This document shows, piece by piece, positions 17,254-25,930 of a stretch of 64,000 bases of DNA. Source of the stretch: Rhizobium pisi (lineage in GTDB: Bacteria > Pseudomonadota > Alphaproteobacteria > Rhizobiales > Rhizobiaceae); assembly GCF_003938655.1 (NCBI RefSeq), contig NZ_RJJT01000019.1, positions 62,001-126,000 of the forward strand. The letters run 5' to 3'. A program made the position numbers and the translations under genes. Below the pieces are notes generated by a model. It searched no databases, was not told the origin of the DNA, and saw only the letters and a program-made list of their open reading frames with translations. The number at the start of each line of letters is the position of its first letter. The first letter of the stretch is position 1.

Positions 17254-17609
17254 GGTTTCCTCCTTTGCGTCACTCGCAGTTACCAAGCCGCAACGATGAG
17301 GAGCGAAGTTGGTTCCAAGACGTCTCGTCATGCGTAGCTGGAAGCGGCGACGCCATACCCGCCGTCGAGATTTGCGGCTCATGGCAAGCTCGATGCGGCA
17401 GGCTGCCTTCCCCCCCGTTCACGGGAGATGGCGGACAGCAGCGGCCGCGACATAGACGATGCGGGTGGCCGCATGGTTCGCCAACCATTTAAGGTATTGC
17501 CATGACTGCAGCGGGCAATAGAAGGAATTTCCCTCAGCAGATTCTGCAACTGAAGGTATTGCCGAGAGAGATATACTACGTAGATTGCCGTTGACGAGGA
17601 GGCATCCCC
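17254..17609. other. Intergenic region leading into a lower-GC patch
   Basis: No convincing gene. GC falls from about 17440 onward. An 11-bp direct repeat AAGGTATTGCC occurs near 17490 and 17553. The second copy is followed by GAGAGAGATATACTACG, which could be a -10 region for the cupin gene. The upstream part contains GC-rich hairpins without a gene. Confidence 0.4.
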
Positions 17610-18082
17610 ATGTCGACTTTCCGGAATGCAGTTGTTTCTTTGCCAGGCAGAGAGCGCATAGCAAAAACGCCTTTTGGTGCAAAGATCGTGATCGACGCCA
17701 CGGCCGCCGAGACCGGAGGCGCATTCGGCATGTTGGAAACCTTCACCCCGCCGGGTCAGGGACCGGCCCCACACACTCACACGCGCGAAACCGAAGTCTT
17801 TCGCGTAATCCATGGGCTCTATCGTTTTCAATGTGGCGACGAGGAGTTCGATGCGCCGCCAGGAACCGTGGTCGTTTTGCCGCCGCAAGTGCGACACAGC
17901 TGGCGAAACATAAGTGACCAATCCGGCCAAATGTTCGGCACGGTTAGCCCAGGGGGATGCGAGCAATTGTTATCGACATTGAAGCTTCTTGTGCCGACAC
18001 GCCCGAGAAAATTGCAGTGATTGAAGCGCGGCTTGGGATCATCAATGATCTGACGCTGGCTCTTGGTTTGCATAAAGTATGA
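17610..18082 (+). pseudogene. Cupin-domain protein with a C-terminal frameshift
   Basis: The first 136-codon frame (stop at 18020) encodes a single-domain cupin: GPAPHTHTRETEVFRVIHG carries the metal-binding His/Glu set and PPQVRHSWRNIS the second motif. After GGCEQ (about 17960) the protein stops looking like the family. The -1 frame continues with IDIEASCADTPEKIAVIEA, then RLGIINDLTLALGLHKV, to a TGA at 18082. This is the expected C-terminal helix of such cupins, so one base appears lost in the TTGTTA stretch near 17965. The barrel is intact, so a truncated protein might still fold. A sequencing error is possible. SD GAGGAGG is good. Confidence 0.8.
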
Positions 18083-18259
18083 AGAACCCGACCGCCTCTT
18101 TGGCAGTGTTACCGACGGTGAGGAGCAAGCCAACGTCAGTAGTACGGTAGAAGCGGGCGAGCGTGACGCTCGAAGATTTCCGCCGACGCATGAACGCGGA
18201 TTCTCTCGCCTTAATTTTGCGGAGAGACCTTTCTAAAATCAGACGCTGGCGGAGGATTG

Positions 18260-18888
18260 ATGGTGGAAAATCAATGGCTATCTCGTGCGAAACGTTTGCA
18301 GGCTATCGCCTCGACCGGGCTCCACTTTTGCAAGGACGAGTTTGATCGCGAGCGATACCAAGAAGTCGCTGACATCGCGCAAGCCATGCTAGCGGACCTC
18401 GCCAATGTGCCGATTATCCGCATCAAAGGCCTCGTATCTGATTTTGCGAAGGGCTACGCAACGCCAAAGGTCGATGTCCGTGGTGCCTTGATCGAAGACG
18501 GCAAGATTTTGCTGGTGCAGGAGAAGAGCGATGGACTTTGGACGTTGCCGGGAGGTTTTGCGGATATAGGACGATCAGCCTCTGAAAACGTGATCAAGGA
18601 AACTCGCGAAGAAGCGGGTCTGACGGTATCCGCCACCCATCTTTACAGTATCTCCGACACAAGGCAAAGCAACCATACGATCCGGATGCGAGGGACTTTT
18701 ACAAACTGTTTTTCCTTTGCGAACGCCGAGGTGAGACGGCTCCGCAGGCGGGCCTGGAAACGAGTGAAGTTGGTTTCTTTCCGCCTGATAAGCTCCCGGC
18801 CCTGTCGCGCGGACGCGTAGTTGAAAGCGACATCCACGCTGCATTTAACTTCAGCTACGGCCGTCAACAATTCGCTACTTTTGACTAG
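18260..18888 (+). pseudogene. Nudix hydrolase with an internal frameshift
   Basis: ATG at 18260 behind GGAGG. The protein has the N-terminal helical extension of the ADP-ribose-type Nudix group and an intact Nudix box (GGFADIGRSASENVIKETREE, split near 18553-18615). After HLYSI (about 18650) the original frame yields basic nonsense to 18820. The -1 frame reads RHKAKQPYDPDARDFYKLFF, then CERRGETAPQ and VESDIHAAFNFSYG, to a TAG at 18888, the correct family ending. One base is therefore missing near 18650-18658. Catalytic box residues are present, but the substrate-binding C-terminal part is out of frame. Confidence 0.8.
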
Positions 18889-19162
18889 CGCTTCACGACT
18901 GTTCTGCGTCGATCCATAAAGTCGCAAACCTTCGAGATTGCGGCGCGGTATTTTGGATCTAAAATCGCGAATGGTTTTGGTTCTACACTGCAAAGCTGTC
19001 ACCGGCGGCCGGCCGGCGCATCGCGATCATTCAATCCTATTGATGTTATCCATAAACTCTATTCGTTTGAATGATGAATTCTCTGAGCCCATATTAGGAA
19101 CATGGACATGGACGAACTGCTTCAACGGCAACCGTGTCCGGACCCAAGAAAGGAACCGGAAA
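18889..19162. other. Low-GC intergenic region after the broken Nudix gene
   Basis: About 275 bp with no supported gene. Low-GC stretches near 18940-18990 and 19020-19100 resemble promoter DNA for the DUF1127 gene. The minus strand shows a short open stretch at about 18895-18985 that might be a gene remnant, too short to assign. Confidence 0.35.
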
Positions 19163-19363
19163 ATGACCACGCTCACCTATCGGGGTAGTGGCAAGACCCT
19201 TACCTCCAGCGAAAGCCGCTTCGATCTGGCACATTATGCCCGCAAGCTCGTGCTCGCCTGGAACCGCTGGCGGACCGCCCGCGAAATCGAAGCCATGCCC
19301 TTCGATATTCGCAAGGACATCGGTTGGCCGAGCACGGACGACACCAAACACCGGACCATGTGA
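19163..19363 (+). CDS. DUF1127 family small protein
   Basis: 66 residues from the ATG at 19163 behind AAAGGAACCGG. The C-terminal part HYARKLVLAWNRWRTAREIE, then AMPFDIRKDIGWP is the DUF1127 motif (W..WR..RE...MP...RKDIGWP). Alphaproteobacterial members have been linked to RNA turnover and phosphate or carbon metabolism. It is followed by a strong intrinsic terminator. Confidence 0.88.
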   Translation: MTTLTYRGSGKTLTSSESRFDLAHYARKLVLAWNRWRTAREIEAMPFDIRKDIGWPSTDDTKHRTM

Positions 19364-19389
19364 TGAATGCGACATTCCTCCCAAGATAG

Positions 19390-19422
19390 GGCGGCGCCTG
19401 CCTCGTGCAACGCCGCCTTTTT
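19390..19422 (+). terminator. Intrinsic terminator after the DUF1127 gene
   Basis: Stem GGCGGCG (19390-19396) with CGCCGCC (19411-19417), 14-nt loop, followed by TTTTT. It ends the DUF1127 transcript. Confidence 0.88.
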
Positions 19423-19644
19423 CGTCTCCGGAATGTCCAATTCCCCACCGTTTTCGACCATGAATTTCACTCGCCCGTAGACCTGTTCTCCACCCTGCCC
19501 CCGGCCTGATGACGGCTTGACCAGTCAAATCGCGGTCAATGTCGCATATTTGCTCTTCCCGGCCGCATTTATCCATGCCAGTGTCGCTTTCAGGACATCC
19601 GCGCGACGCATTCCGCGCGACGAATATGTCATCGTTCCTCGAGC

Positions 19645-20676
19645 ATGGATTTCGCTATGAACAGGATGCAGATCAAGAAGCGTTCACTGGTCTTCTTTAT
19701 GGTACCGCAATTCACCATGCTGCCCTTTTCGGCCGCCGTGGATACCTTGCGCATTGCCAACCGCATGCTCGGCTACCAGGCCTATACTTGGCGGCTCGCC
19801 TCCGTCGACGGGGACAAGGTCTATTCTTCCTGCGGCATCGGCATCGAGGCGAATTCCTCGCTCGCCGAGGAGCGCCGCCATCTCGGTGGTGAAAACCGGC
19901 CGGGCATGGTGCTCGTCTGTTCCGGCATCGATATCGAAGAGTTCAACAACAAGTCGGTCAATGCCTGGCTGCGCGAATGCTACAATCGCGGCGTCGCCGT
20001 CGGCAGCCTCTGTACGGGCGCGCATGTGCTGGCGCAAGCAGGTCTCCTGAACGGCAAGCGCTGCGCCATCCACTGGGAGAACCTGCCGGGCTTTTCTGAA
20101 GCCTTTCCGCAGGCCGAGGTCTATGCCGACCTCTACGAGATCGACGGCAATCTCTACACCTGCGCCGGCGGCACCGCTTCGCTCGACATGATGCTGAACC
20201 TCATCGGCGAGGATTTCGGCGAAAGCCTCGTCAACCGCATCTGCGAACAGCACCTGACCGATCGCGTGCGCAATCCGCATGATCGCCAGCGCCTGCCGCT
20301 GCGCGCCCGCCTTGGCGTGCAGAACGCCAAGGTGCTGTCGATCATCGAGCTGATGGAAGGCAATCTCGCCGAGCCGCTGTCGCTGATCGAAATCGCCGAC
20401 GGCGCCGGCCTCTCCCGCCGCCAGATCGAGCGGCTGTTCCGACAGGAAATGGGCCGCTCGCCGGCGCGCTACTATCTCGAAATCCGCCTCGACCGCGCCC
20501 GCCACCTGCTGGTGCAGTCCTCCATGCCCGTCGTCGAAGTCGCCGTCGCCTGCGGCTTCGTCTCGGCCTCGCACTTCTCCAAGTGTTATCGCGAACTCTA
20601 CCACCGCTCGCCACAGCAGGAGCGCGCCGAGCGCAAGATGACCATGGCGACCGCAAGGCAGCCGGTTGCGGCTTGA
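19645..20676 (+). CDS. GlxA family AraC-type transcriptional regulator
   Basis: 343 residues. The N-terminal DJ-1/PfpI-like domain (about 14-190) carries VAVGSLCTGAHVLAQAGLL around the nucleophile-elbow Cys. The C-terminal AraC domain (about 225-325) has two helix-turn-helix motifs (LSLIEIADGAGLSRRQIERL and VVEVAVACGFVSASHFSKCY). Relatives such as GbdR, CdhR and ArgR control betaine, carnitine or arginine catabolism, so a quaternary-amine or amino-acid role is plausible but unproven. In the 280-bp leader an inverted TTGAC-CA-GTCAA (about 19518-19529) could be an operator. An earlier ATG is possible; this one fits the family. Confidence 0.88.
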   Translation: MDFAMNRMQIKKRSLVFFMVPQFTMLPFSAAVDTLRIANRMLGYQAYTWRLASVDGDKVYSSCGIGIEANSSLAEERRHLGGENRPGMVLVCSGIDIEEFNNKSVNAWLRECYNRGVAVGSLCTGAHVLAQAGLLNGKRCAIHWENLPGFSEAFPQAEVYADLYEIDGNLYTCAGGTASLDMMLNLIGEDFGESLVNRICEQHLTDRVRNPHDRQRLPLRARLGVQNAKVLSIIELMEGNLAEPLSLIEIADGAGLSRRQIERLFRQEMGRSPARYYLEIRLDRARHLLVQSSMPVVEVAVACGFVSASHFSKCYRELYHRSPQQERAERKMTMATARQPVAA

Positions 20677-20726
20677 GACCAAAGAAGCAGTCGCCGCCAT
20701 ATGAGCGGCGACGGCGGGCGCGAGAA

Positions 20727-20921
20727 TCAGAACGCTTTTGGAAGTCCCGCTTGTTTCAGCGTCTCGTTGGCGGTGTGTCGCGACTTGACGCCATGATCAA
20801 CGGTGAAATGGCGATTTGAAATCGGACTGAACCAGATTTCATGATCGCCTTTTCCCGGCCGCACGTACGCGCAGCCGGCTTTCAGTAACAACTCTTTGAG
20901 TTCCCTGATATAGCCGCCCAT
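20727..20921 (-). CDS. hicA: HicA-type toxin (mRNA interferase)
   Basis: 64 residues: MGGYIRELKELLLKAGCAYV, then RPGKGDHEIWFSP, VDHGVKSRHTANETLKQAGL. The GKGDHEIW segment holds the catalytic His of the HicA double-stranded-RNA-binding-fold toxin, and the ending is typical. It follows the putative antitoxin with a 4-bp gap. In most HicAB loci the toxin gene is first, so the order here is reversed. Confidence 0.88.
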   Translation of the reverse strand: MGGYIRELKELLLKAGCAYVRPGKGDHEIWFSPISNRHFTVDHGVKSRHTANETLKQAGLPKAF

Positions 20922-20925
20922 GCGG

Positions 20926-21168
20926 TCAATAAGTCGGATTAGGGATGCGAACGAGCTGTTCGGCCATGATGTGGATCGGAATTTCCGGCAGGTCTGATGT
21001 AAATCCGTTCAATTCCAAAAGATCGGTGATCGCCGCGACGACTTTGGGCTCAAGGGCTTCAAGGGTGTCGGCCTCAACAGCCAAGCCTTCGATATCGTTG
21101 CTGCTGGCAACCCAGACAGCGGCCTCTTCATCCCACTCCGCGCGCACAATGATCGATACGTGCTTCAT
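20926..21168 (-). CDS. HicB-like antitoxin of the DUF1902 type
   Basis: 80 residues from ATG at 21168 (MKHVSIIVRAEWDEEAAVWVAS); the longer frame to 21300 is not family-like. The RNase-H-like HicB core with SSNDIEGLAVEADTLEALEPKV matches DUF1902. Unlike full HicB it lacks a C-terminal DNA-binding domain, so autoregulation may work differently or use another factor. It precedes the HicA gene in one operon. Upstream, CTATATATGTGCACTATGAG (near 21193-21213) contains a GTGCAC palindrome beside a plausible -10. Confidence 0.82.
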   Translation of the reverse strand: MKHVSIIVRAEWDEEAAVWVASSNDIEGLAVEADTLEALEPKVVAAITDLLELNGFTSDLPEIPIHIMAEQLVRIPNPTY

Positions 21169-21306
21169 GCGATGAGTTCTCCATAGCGGACATGATGATA
21201 TCTCATAGTGCACATATATAGCGGGATGGAAGTGATTTTCAGTAGAATGAATTTTTCGGAGACGTTTCGAATTCCGAAGAACCTTTGAGTCAACCCACAC
21301 GACGCT

Positions 21307-22638
21307 CTACTGCGCCGCCTCTTCCGTCATCTTGGCGTCGGAATAGACCTGGTTGCGGCCGCGGTGTTTGGCCATGTAGAGGAACTGGTCGGCGGCGTTG
21401 AGATAGTTCTCGAAGGTCTCGTAACCGCCGATCTCGGCGATGCCGATCGAGATGGTGACGCCGAGTTCCTCGTCGTCGGCCGTGACCTTCAGCCGCGAAA
21501 TATCCGAGCGGATCTCGTCGCAGAGCTTGGTGGCGGCAGCCGAATCCATCTGCGGGAAGAGGATGGCGAATTCCTCGCCGCCGAGGCGCGACAGAAGATT
21601 GTCGCTGCCGTCGAAGATCGTGAACAGCCTGTTTGCGACAGCCTTCAGCACCTTGTCGCCGATTTCGTGGCCATAGGTGTCGTTCAGCCGCTTGAAATGG
21701 TCGATATCGAGAATAGCAACCGAACTCGGCGCTTTCAACCGCAGGCACTCGTTCACCAGCTTCGGGCCGTTGTCGTAGAAATAGCGGCGGTTAAAGAGGC
21801 CTGTGAGATAGTCGCAGGCCGCCGCCGCTCTCAGTTGGCGCATCTGCGCCAGCGTCTCGGCATTGTTGGCGATGCGGCACTGCAGCTCCTCGGCGACGAA
21901 CGGCCGGTAGACGAAATCGCTGGCGCCGGCCTTGAGGAAACTCGCCGAAAGCATGCGGTCGTTGGAGGAGGAAACGCCGATAACGCGCAGCCTGTCCGAA
22001 CCGAAGCGATGGCGAATGCGCCGCGTCAGCTCGTAGCCGCTCATATCGGGCATATGGTGGTCGGTGACGACGAGTTCTATATCGCTGTAGGCTTCGAGCG
22101 CCGCCAGGGCCTCGAGCCCGGAATTCGCCTCGACGACGAGATATTGCTGTGCCTTCAGGAGGTCGACGAGCACCTGGCGGGCCGAAACGACATCGTCGAC
22201 GACGAGCACCCGCGTCTTGCGGTTGGAGATCGCGCGGCGGACGGTCGCGACCAGATTGTCGAGCGCGAATTCATTGTCCTTCAGCACGTAGTCGATGACA
22301 TTGCGCTCCATGATCCGGTTGCGCGTATTGAGATCGAATGTCGCGGTGAAGACGATCGCCGGGATATCGTGCTCGATCGTGCAGTCGAGCGCCTCGCCGT
22401 AGGGAGAATCCGGCAGGTTGAGATCGACGACGGCCATGGTGTAGCCGTGACCGTCCTCGGCGAGTTCCCGGCGCAGCGCCTTCAGCGAGGAGCAGGGTTT
22501 GACGGCAAGACCGAGTTCCGTCTGGAACCGGTGACAGAGCACCGCGGAAAACATGCGGGAATCTTCAACCAGAAGTATCTTGAGCCCGCCGGAGCGCAGC
22601 CCGATACCGTCACGCAGAAAATCCGCTTGAAAAGCCAC
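21307..22638 (-). CDS. Response regulator with two receiver domains and a GGDEF diguanylate cyclase (PleD-like)
   Basis: 443 residues. REC1 (about 19-138) has phospho-acceptor D72 in VVDLNLPD. REC2 (about 142-262) has D193 in VVTDHHMPD. The GGDEF domain (about 275-435) carries the active GGEEF at 353-357 (RLGGEEFAIL). The upstream inhibitory I-site RxxD reads DGSD here, so product inhibition by c-di-GMP is probably lost. Same domain plan as Caulobacter PleD. The next gene upstream on this strand (22825-23655) is a paralog of its receiver half, with both acceptor positions at the same residue numbers. Confidence 0.93.
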   Translation of the reverse strand: MAFQADFLRDGIGLRSGGLKILLVEDSRMFSAVLCHRFQTELGLAVKPCSSLKALRRELAEDGHGYTMAVVDLNLPDSPYGEALDCTIEHDIPAIVFTATFDLNTRNRIMERNVIDYVLKDNEFALDNLVATVRRAISNRKTRVLVVDDVVSARQVLVDLLKAQQYLVVEANSGLEALAALEAYSDIELVVTDHHMPDMSGYELTRRIRHRFGSDRLRVIGVSSSNDRMLSASFLKAGASDFVYRPFVAEELQCRIANNAETLAQMRQLRAAAACDYLTGLFNRRYFYDNGPKLVNECLRLKAPSSVAILDIDHFKRLNDTYGHEIGDKVLKAVANRLFTIFDGSDNLLSRLGGEEFAILFPQMDSAAATKLCDEIRSDISRLKVTADDEELGVTISIGIAEIGGYETFENYLNAADQFLYMAKHRGRNQVYSDAKMTEEAAQ

Positions 22639-22824
22639 AGCCGCTACTCCCCCATGCGCCCGCAGGGCTCGACTCGGCCCCTTACCCGGCGGGGCGGACG
22701 ATAGCCGAGAGGCTCACGCGCGTGAAGGGGACAAATGGTGGCGACACTTGTAATTGCAGAAATTCGACGCCAGGCCCCGACCGTCACGTCAGGGCCTTCC
22801 TTGATCCGGATACTGGAGCAGCCG

Positions 22825-23655
22825 TCAGGCAACCGCCCGCTCCTTGCGCATCGATTGGATCTGCAGGAGCGTATCGAGGTTTTGGTTGACGCGGCAGTAG
22901 AATTCCTCGTCGATGAAGGGGCGCAGCATGAAGTCATTGCCGCCCGCTTTCAGGAACCGCGCCGAAAGCAGCCGGTTCGAAGAGGAGGAAACGCCGATGA
23001 TGCGCAACTCATGCGAGCCGATATTGGAGCGGATGCGCCGCGTCAGCTCGAAGCCGTCGATATCGGGCATGTTGTAGTCGGTGATCATCAGGCCGATATC
23101 GCGGTTGGCCTTCAGGATCTCCAGCGCCTTGGCGCCGTTCTCGGCGGTGCTGACGCGGAAATTATAGCGCTTCAGCCGGCTCGACAGCAGCGCGCGCGCC
23201 GTCGCGCTGTCATCGACGATCAACACGTGGTGGCGATGATTGGTCAGGAAGCGGCAGATCGATTCCGCCAGAAGATCGACGGCGAAGATGTTGTCCTTGA
23301 GGATATAGTCGACGATATCCTTGGCCATCAGCTTGTCGCGCATACCTTCATGGAAGGTGCCGGTGAAGACGATTGTCGGGATGGAGAGATCGACCAGATA
23401 TTCGAGCGCTTCGCCGTTTTCGGCGCCGGGCAGGTTGATGTTCGAAATCGCCAGCGTGATCGGATCGGAAGACTTGTCGTAGGAAAGCTGCAGATCCTCG
23501 AAGCTGCGGCAGATTTCGACCTCAATGTCGAACAGCTCCTTGAGGCGTTTGCTGATCATCGAGGTGAATACGTTGGAATCTTCCGCGACAATAATACGCG
23601 CGCCGGCAAACATCTCCCCGGAATATTGCATCCCTGAAATACCTAGAAACGCCAT
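22825..23655 (-). CDS. Double-receiver response regulator without output domain; REC1 acceptor replaced by Asn
   Basis: 276 residues from ATG at 23655 (MAFLGISGMQ), behind AAAGG at 8 nt; the paralog at 22638 also begins MAF, supporting this start over 23691. REC1 (about 20-138) reads AISNINLPG where its paralog has VVDLNLPD, so the phospho-acceptor position 72 is Asn. REC2 (about 142-262) keeps D193 (ITDYNMPD) and the acidic pair VDD. No output domain follows. It may act as an adaptor or phosphate sink for the PleD-like neighbour; this is inference from pairing and paralogy. Confidence 0.9.
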   Translation of the reverse strand: MAFLGISGMQYSGEMFAGARIIVAEDSNVFTSMISKRLKELFDIEVEICRSFEDLQLSYDKSSDPITLAISNINLPGAENGEALEYLVDLSIPTIVFTGTFHEGMRDKLMAKDIVDYILKDNIFAVDLLAESICRFLTNHRHHVLIVDDSATARALLSSRLKRYNFRVSTAENGAKALEILKANRDIGLMITDYNMPDIDGFELTRRIRSNIGSHELRIIGVSSSSNRLLSARFLKAGGNDFMLRPFIDEEFYCRVNQNLDTLLQIQSMRKERAVA

Positions 23656-23800
23656 AAGCAAACCTTTGATGTAAATCTGTCCCCGGATCAAATCGGTACA
23701 TCAATTGATTTGAATAATTATTAATCAGCATCTCGGATATGGAAGCGAAGAAGCGGCCCGATGGGCCTGCCTCCGATTTCTTGCAGATATGATTAAGAAA

Positions 23801-23962
23801 TCAGACGCGAAGCGTCGCTTTATAGGTCGTGCCGAAGATCTTGATGTCGAGCGTTGTGCCTTCCCCAGCGTAAACCGGCCACAGCATGGCGAGCGCCTGC
23901 GAGCGGTTGATGCGGAAGCCGAAGGCGTCATGCCCGGCCGGCTGGCAGTGCTTACCCGAAGC
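23801..23962 (-). pseudogene. Remnant of a dimethylglycine/sarcosine dehydrogenase-type aminomethyltransferase C-terminus
   Basis: About 53 codons on the minus strand, HCQPAGHDAFGFRINRSQAL, then AMLWPVYAGEGTTLDIKIFG, then TTYKATLRV and a stop. This pattern resembles the C-terminal barrel of GcvT-like folate-binding domains in dimethylglycine/sarcosine dehydrogenases (LGKSLAM..VRPEYA..GT.LEV.I.G..Y.A.V). The rest of the gene is absent: upstream DNA belongs to the divergent neighbour. Probably the leftover of a larger deletion. Confidence 0.55.
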
Positions 23963-24007
23963 GATTATAAACGAACCATCGCTCCCGACCAGCCGAGAGG
24001 TCCGCCA

Positions 24008-24982
24008 ATGACCCAATCCGATCCGGTGATCGAATGGCTCCTCGATTCCGATCCCGCAATCCGCTGGCAGGTGATGCGCGACCTCCTCGACGCGCCGCAG
24101 CCGCAATGGATGGCCGAGCGGGCCAGGGTGGAGACCGAGGGCTGGGGCGCAAGGCTCCTCTCCTTTCAGGACGCGGACGGACAATGGGGGGGCGCCGCCT
24201 TTCTGCCTGCCGATTTCGACCCTCGCGAATGGCGCGAACGCGGCCAGCCCTGGACGGCCACGACCTACTCGCTGTCGCAACTCAGGGAATTCGGCCTCGA
24301 TCCGTCATCGGAACGGGCCAGGCGCACCGTCGCATTGGTCGGCGCCAACGCCCGTTGGGAGGAAGGCGGCCAGCCCTTCTGGCAAGGCGAAGTCGAGGAA
24401 TGCATCAATGGCCGGACCGTCGCCGACGGCGCCTATTTCGGCATCGACGTCTCGCTCATCGTCGACCGGCTGACAGGCGAACGCCTCGACGACGGCGGCT
24501 GGAACTGCGAGCGGATCAACGGCTCCCGCCGCTCCTCCTTCGCCAGCACCATCAACGTGCTGGAAGGGCTGCTGGAGTACGAGAAGTCAACCTGCGGCAC
24601 GCCTGAATCCCGGGAGGCGCGCAGCACCGGCGAGGAATTCCTGCTGGAGCGCAACCTCTTCCGCCGCCTCGGCACCGGCGAGCCGGCCGACGAACAATTC
24701 CTGCGTTTCCTCCACCCGAACCGCTGGCGCTACGACATCCTGCGCGCGCTCGATTATTTCCGCGCGAGCGCTCTCCTGAGCGCCGCCGCTCCCGATCCGC
24801 GCCTCGGCGAAGCGATCGGCCACCTCCGCTCCCGGCGCTTGGAAGACGGCACCTGGCCGCTCGACTGGAGCACGGAAGGCCGTGTGTGGTTCGAGATCGA
24901 TGACGGGCCCGGCGAGCCATCGCGATGGATCACACTCCGGGCGATGCGGGTGCTCAGATGGTGGGACGTCAGGTCAATTTAG
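24008..24982 (+). CDS. Terpenoid cyclase / prenyltransferase alpha-alpha-barrel fold protein
   Basis: 324 residues from ATG at 24008 (MTQSDPVIEWLLDSDPAIRW); the open frame upstream covers the gene remnant on the other strand. Repeated motifs of the alpha-6/alpha-6 toroid are visible: QDADGQWGGAAF (about 55-66), LDDGGWNCE, and LEDGTWPLDW near the end. It lacks a squalene-cyclase DxDD motif and has no membrane insertion segment, so catalytic function is uncertain. Similar soluble proteins are annotated as prenyltransferase or squalene-cyclase-like in rhizobia. Confidence 0.72.
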   Translation: MTQSDPVIEWLLDSDPAIRWQVMRDLLDAPQPQWMAERARVETEGWGARLLSFQDADGQWGGAAFLPADFDPREWRERGQPWTATTYSLSQLREFGLDPSSERARRTVALVGANARWEEGGQPFWQGEVEECINGRTVADGAYFGIDVSLIVDRLTGERLDDGGWNCERINGSRRSSFASTINVLEGLLEYEKSTCGTPESREARSTGEEFLLERNLFRRLGTGEPADEQFLRFLHPNRWRYDILRALDYFRASALLSAAAPDPRLGEAIGHLRSRRLEDGTWPLDWSTEGRVWFEIDDGPGEPSRWITLRAMRVLRWWDVRSI

Positions 24983-25167
24983 CGTCCAGCGGTTGGAATA
25001 ATTTTTCGCCGAACCATTCGTGCAGCAAGAAGTGTGCATTTTTAGCAAGATTGAAAAATACCTGGATTCGTCCCGAAGCATATCTTGCCGGGAGCTCAAG
25101 GATTATTACTTTAGCACGATCGCGCAAAGCATGAACCTGGTGTCAAAATTCTTTGAAGGGGTATTTC

Positions 25168-25863
25168 ATGTCCAGCAAACCGAGCATTGTTTTCGCCCAT
25201 GGCCTCTGGGCCGATGGCTCCTGCTTCAGCAAGGTCATCAATCTGCTCGTCGCCGATGGCTATGAAGTCATCGCGACGCAGAATCATCTGAACACCGTGG
25301 CGGATGACGCTGCCGCGGTGCGCACCTCCTTTAGTCGCGCCAGCGGCCCCATCGTTCTCGTCGGTCACTCCTACGGCGGCACTGTCATTACGACAGCAGG
25401 AACCGACGACCGTGTCGCTGCGCTCGTCTACATCTGCGCGCTCGCGCCAGAGGACGGCGACACCACCCAGGCTGATCAGACCAAATTTCCGCAAACCCCG
25501 GTATTCGACCATATCGAGGTGGCTGACGGCAGGTTGTTCCTGCGGCCGGCGGGCATTGCGGATTTTGCCGGCGATCTCCCAGAGGCCGAACAGAAACTTG
25601 TCTGGGCCACCCAGATGGGACCGCTGGCAGATTTGTTCAGTCAGCCCGTTCCCGGTGCAGCATGGAAATCGAAGCCGACATACTACATTGTTGGGACTCA
25701 GGATCGAACCGTTCAACCGGACCTGCAACGCTTCCTCGCAAAGCGCATGGAAGCTGAGGTGACTGAGCTCGCGTCGAGCCATGTGCCCATGCTATCGCAA
25801 CCTCAACGCGTTTACGAGGTGATCCGGGAGGCCGCCAACGCGGTGCAGCAGGGCGGCAGATAG
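25168..25863 (+). CDS. Alpha/beta hydrolase
   Basis: 231 residues from ATG at 25168 (MSSKPSIVFAHGLWADGSCF), behind GAAGGGG. The oxyanion region HGLWADG and nucleophile elbow GHSYGG identify the fold; the C-terminal His is in ASSHVPMLSQP. A Tat/Sec-exported paralog lies at 53101-53883 with the same HGLFADGSCW and SSHLSLISHP motifs. Related proteins include esterases of the EstC/salicylate-esterase-like group. Substrate unknown. The ~185-bp region before it shows no other gene. Confidence 0.85.
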   Translation: MSSKPSIVFAHGLWADGSCFSKVINLLVADGYEVIATQNHLNTVADDAAAVRTSFSRASGPIVLVGHSYGGTVITTAGTDDRVAALVYICALAPEDGDTTQADQTKFPQTPVFDHIEVADGRLFLRPAGIADFAGDLPEAEQKLVWATQMGPLADLFSQPVPGAAWKSKPTYYIVGTQDRTVQPDLQRFLAKRMEAEVTELASSHVPMLSQPQRVYEVIREAANAVQQGGR

Positions 25864-25930
25864 TCGCCTGCCTTTCCGCCATCGGCTTGGATCATTCTGG
25901 TGCGCCGCCGACCCGGCGCGCCAGCCGCTT

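Noticed and set aside
17958..18660. Programmed frameshifting to explain the cupin and Nudix frames
   Set aside because: No slippery heptamer with a downstream pseudoknot is seen at either site; single-base deletion is simpler.
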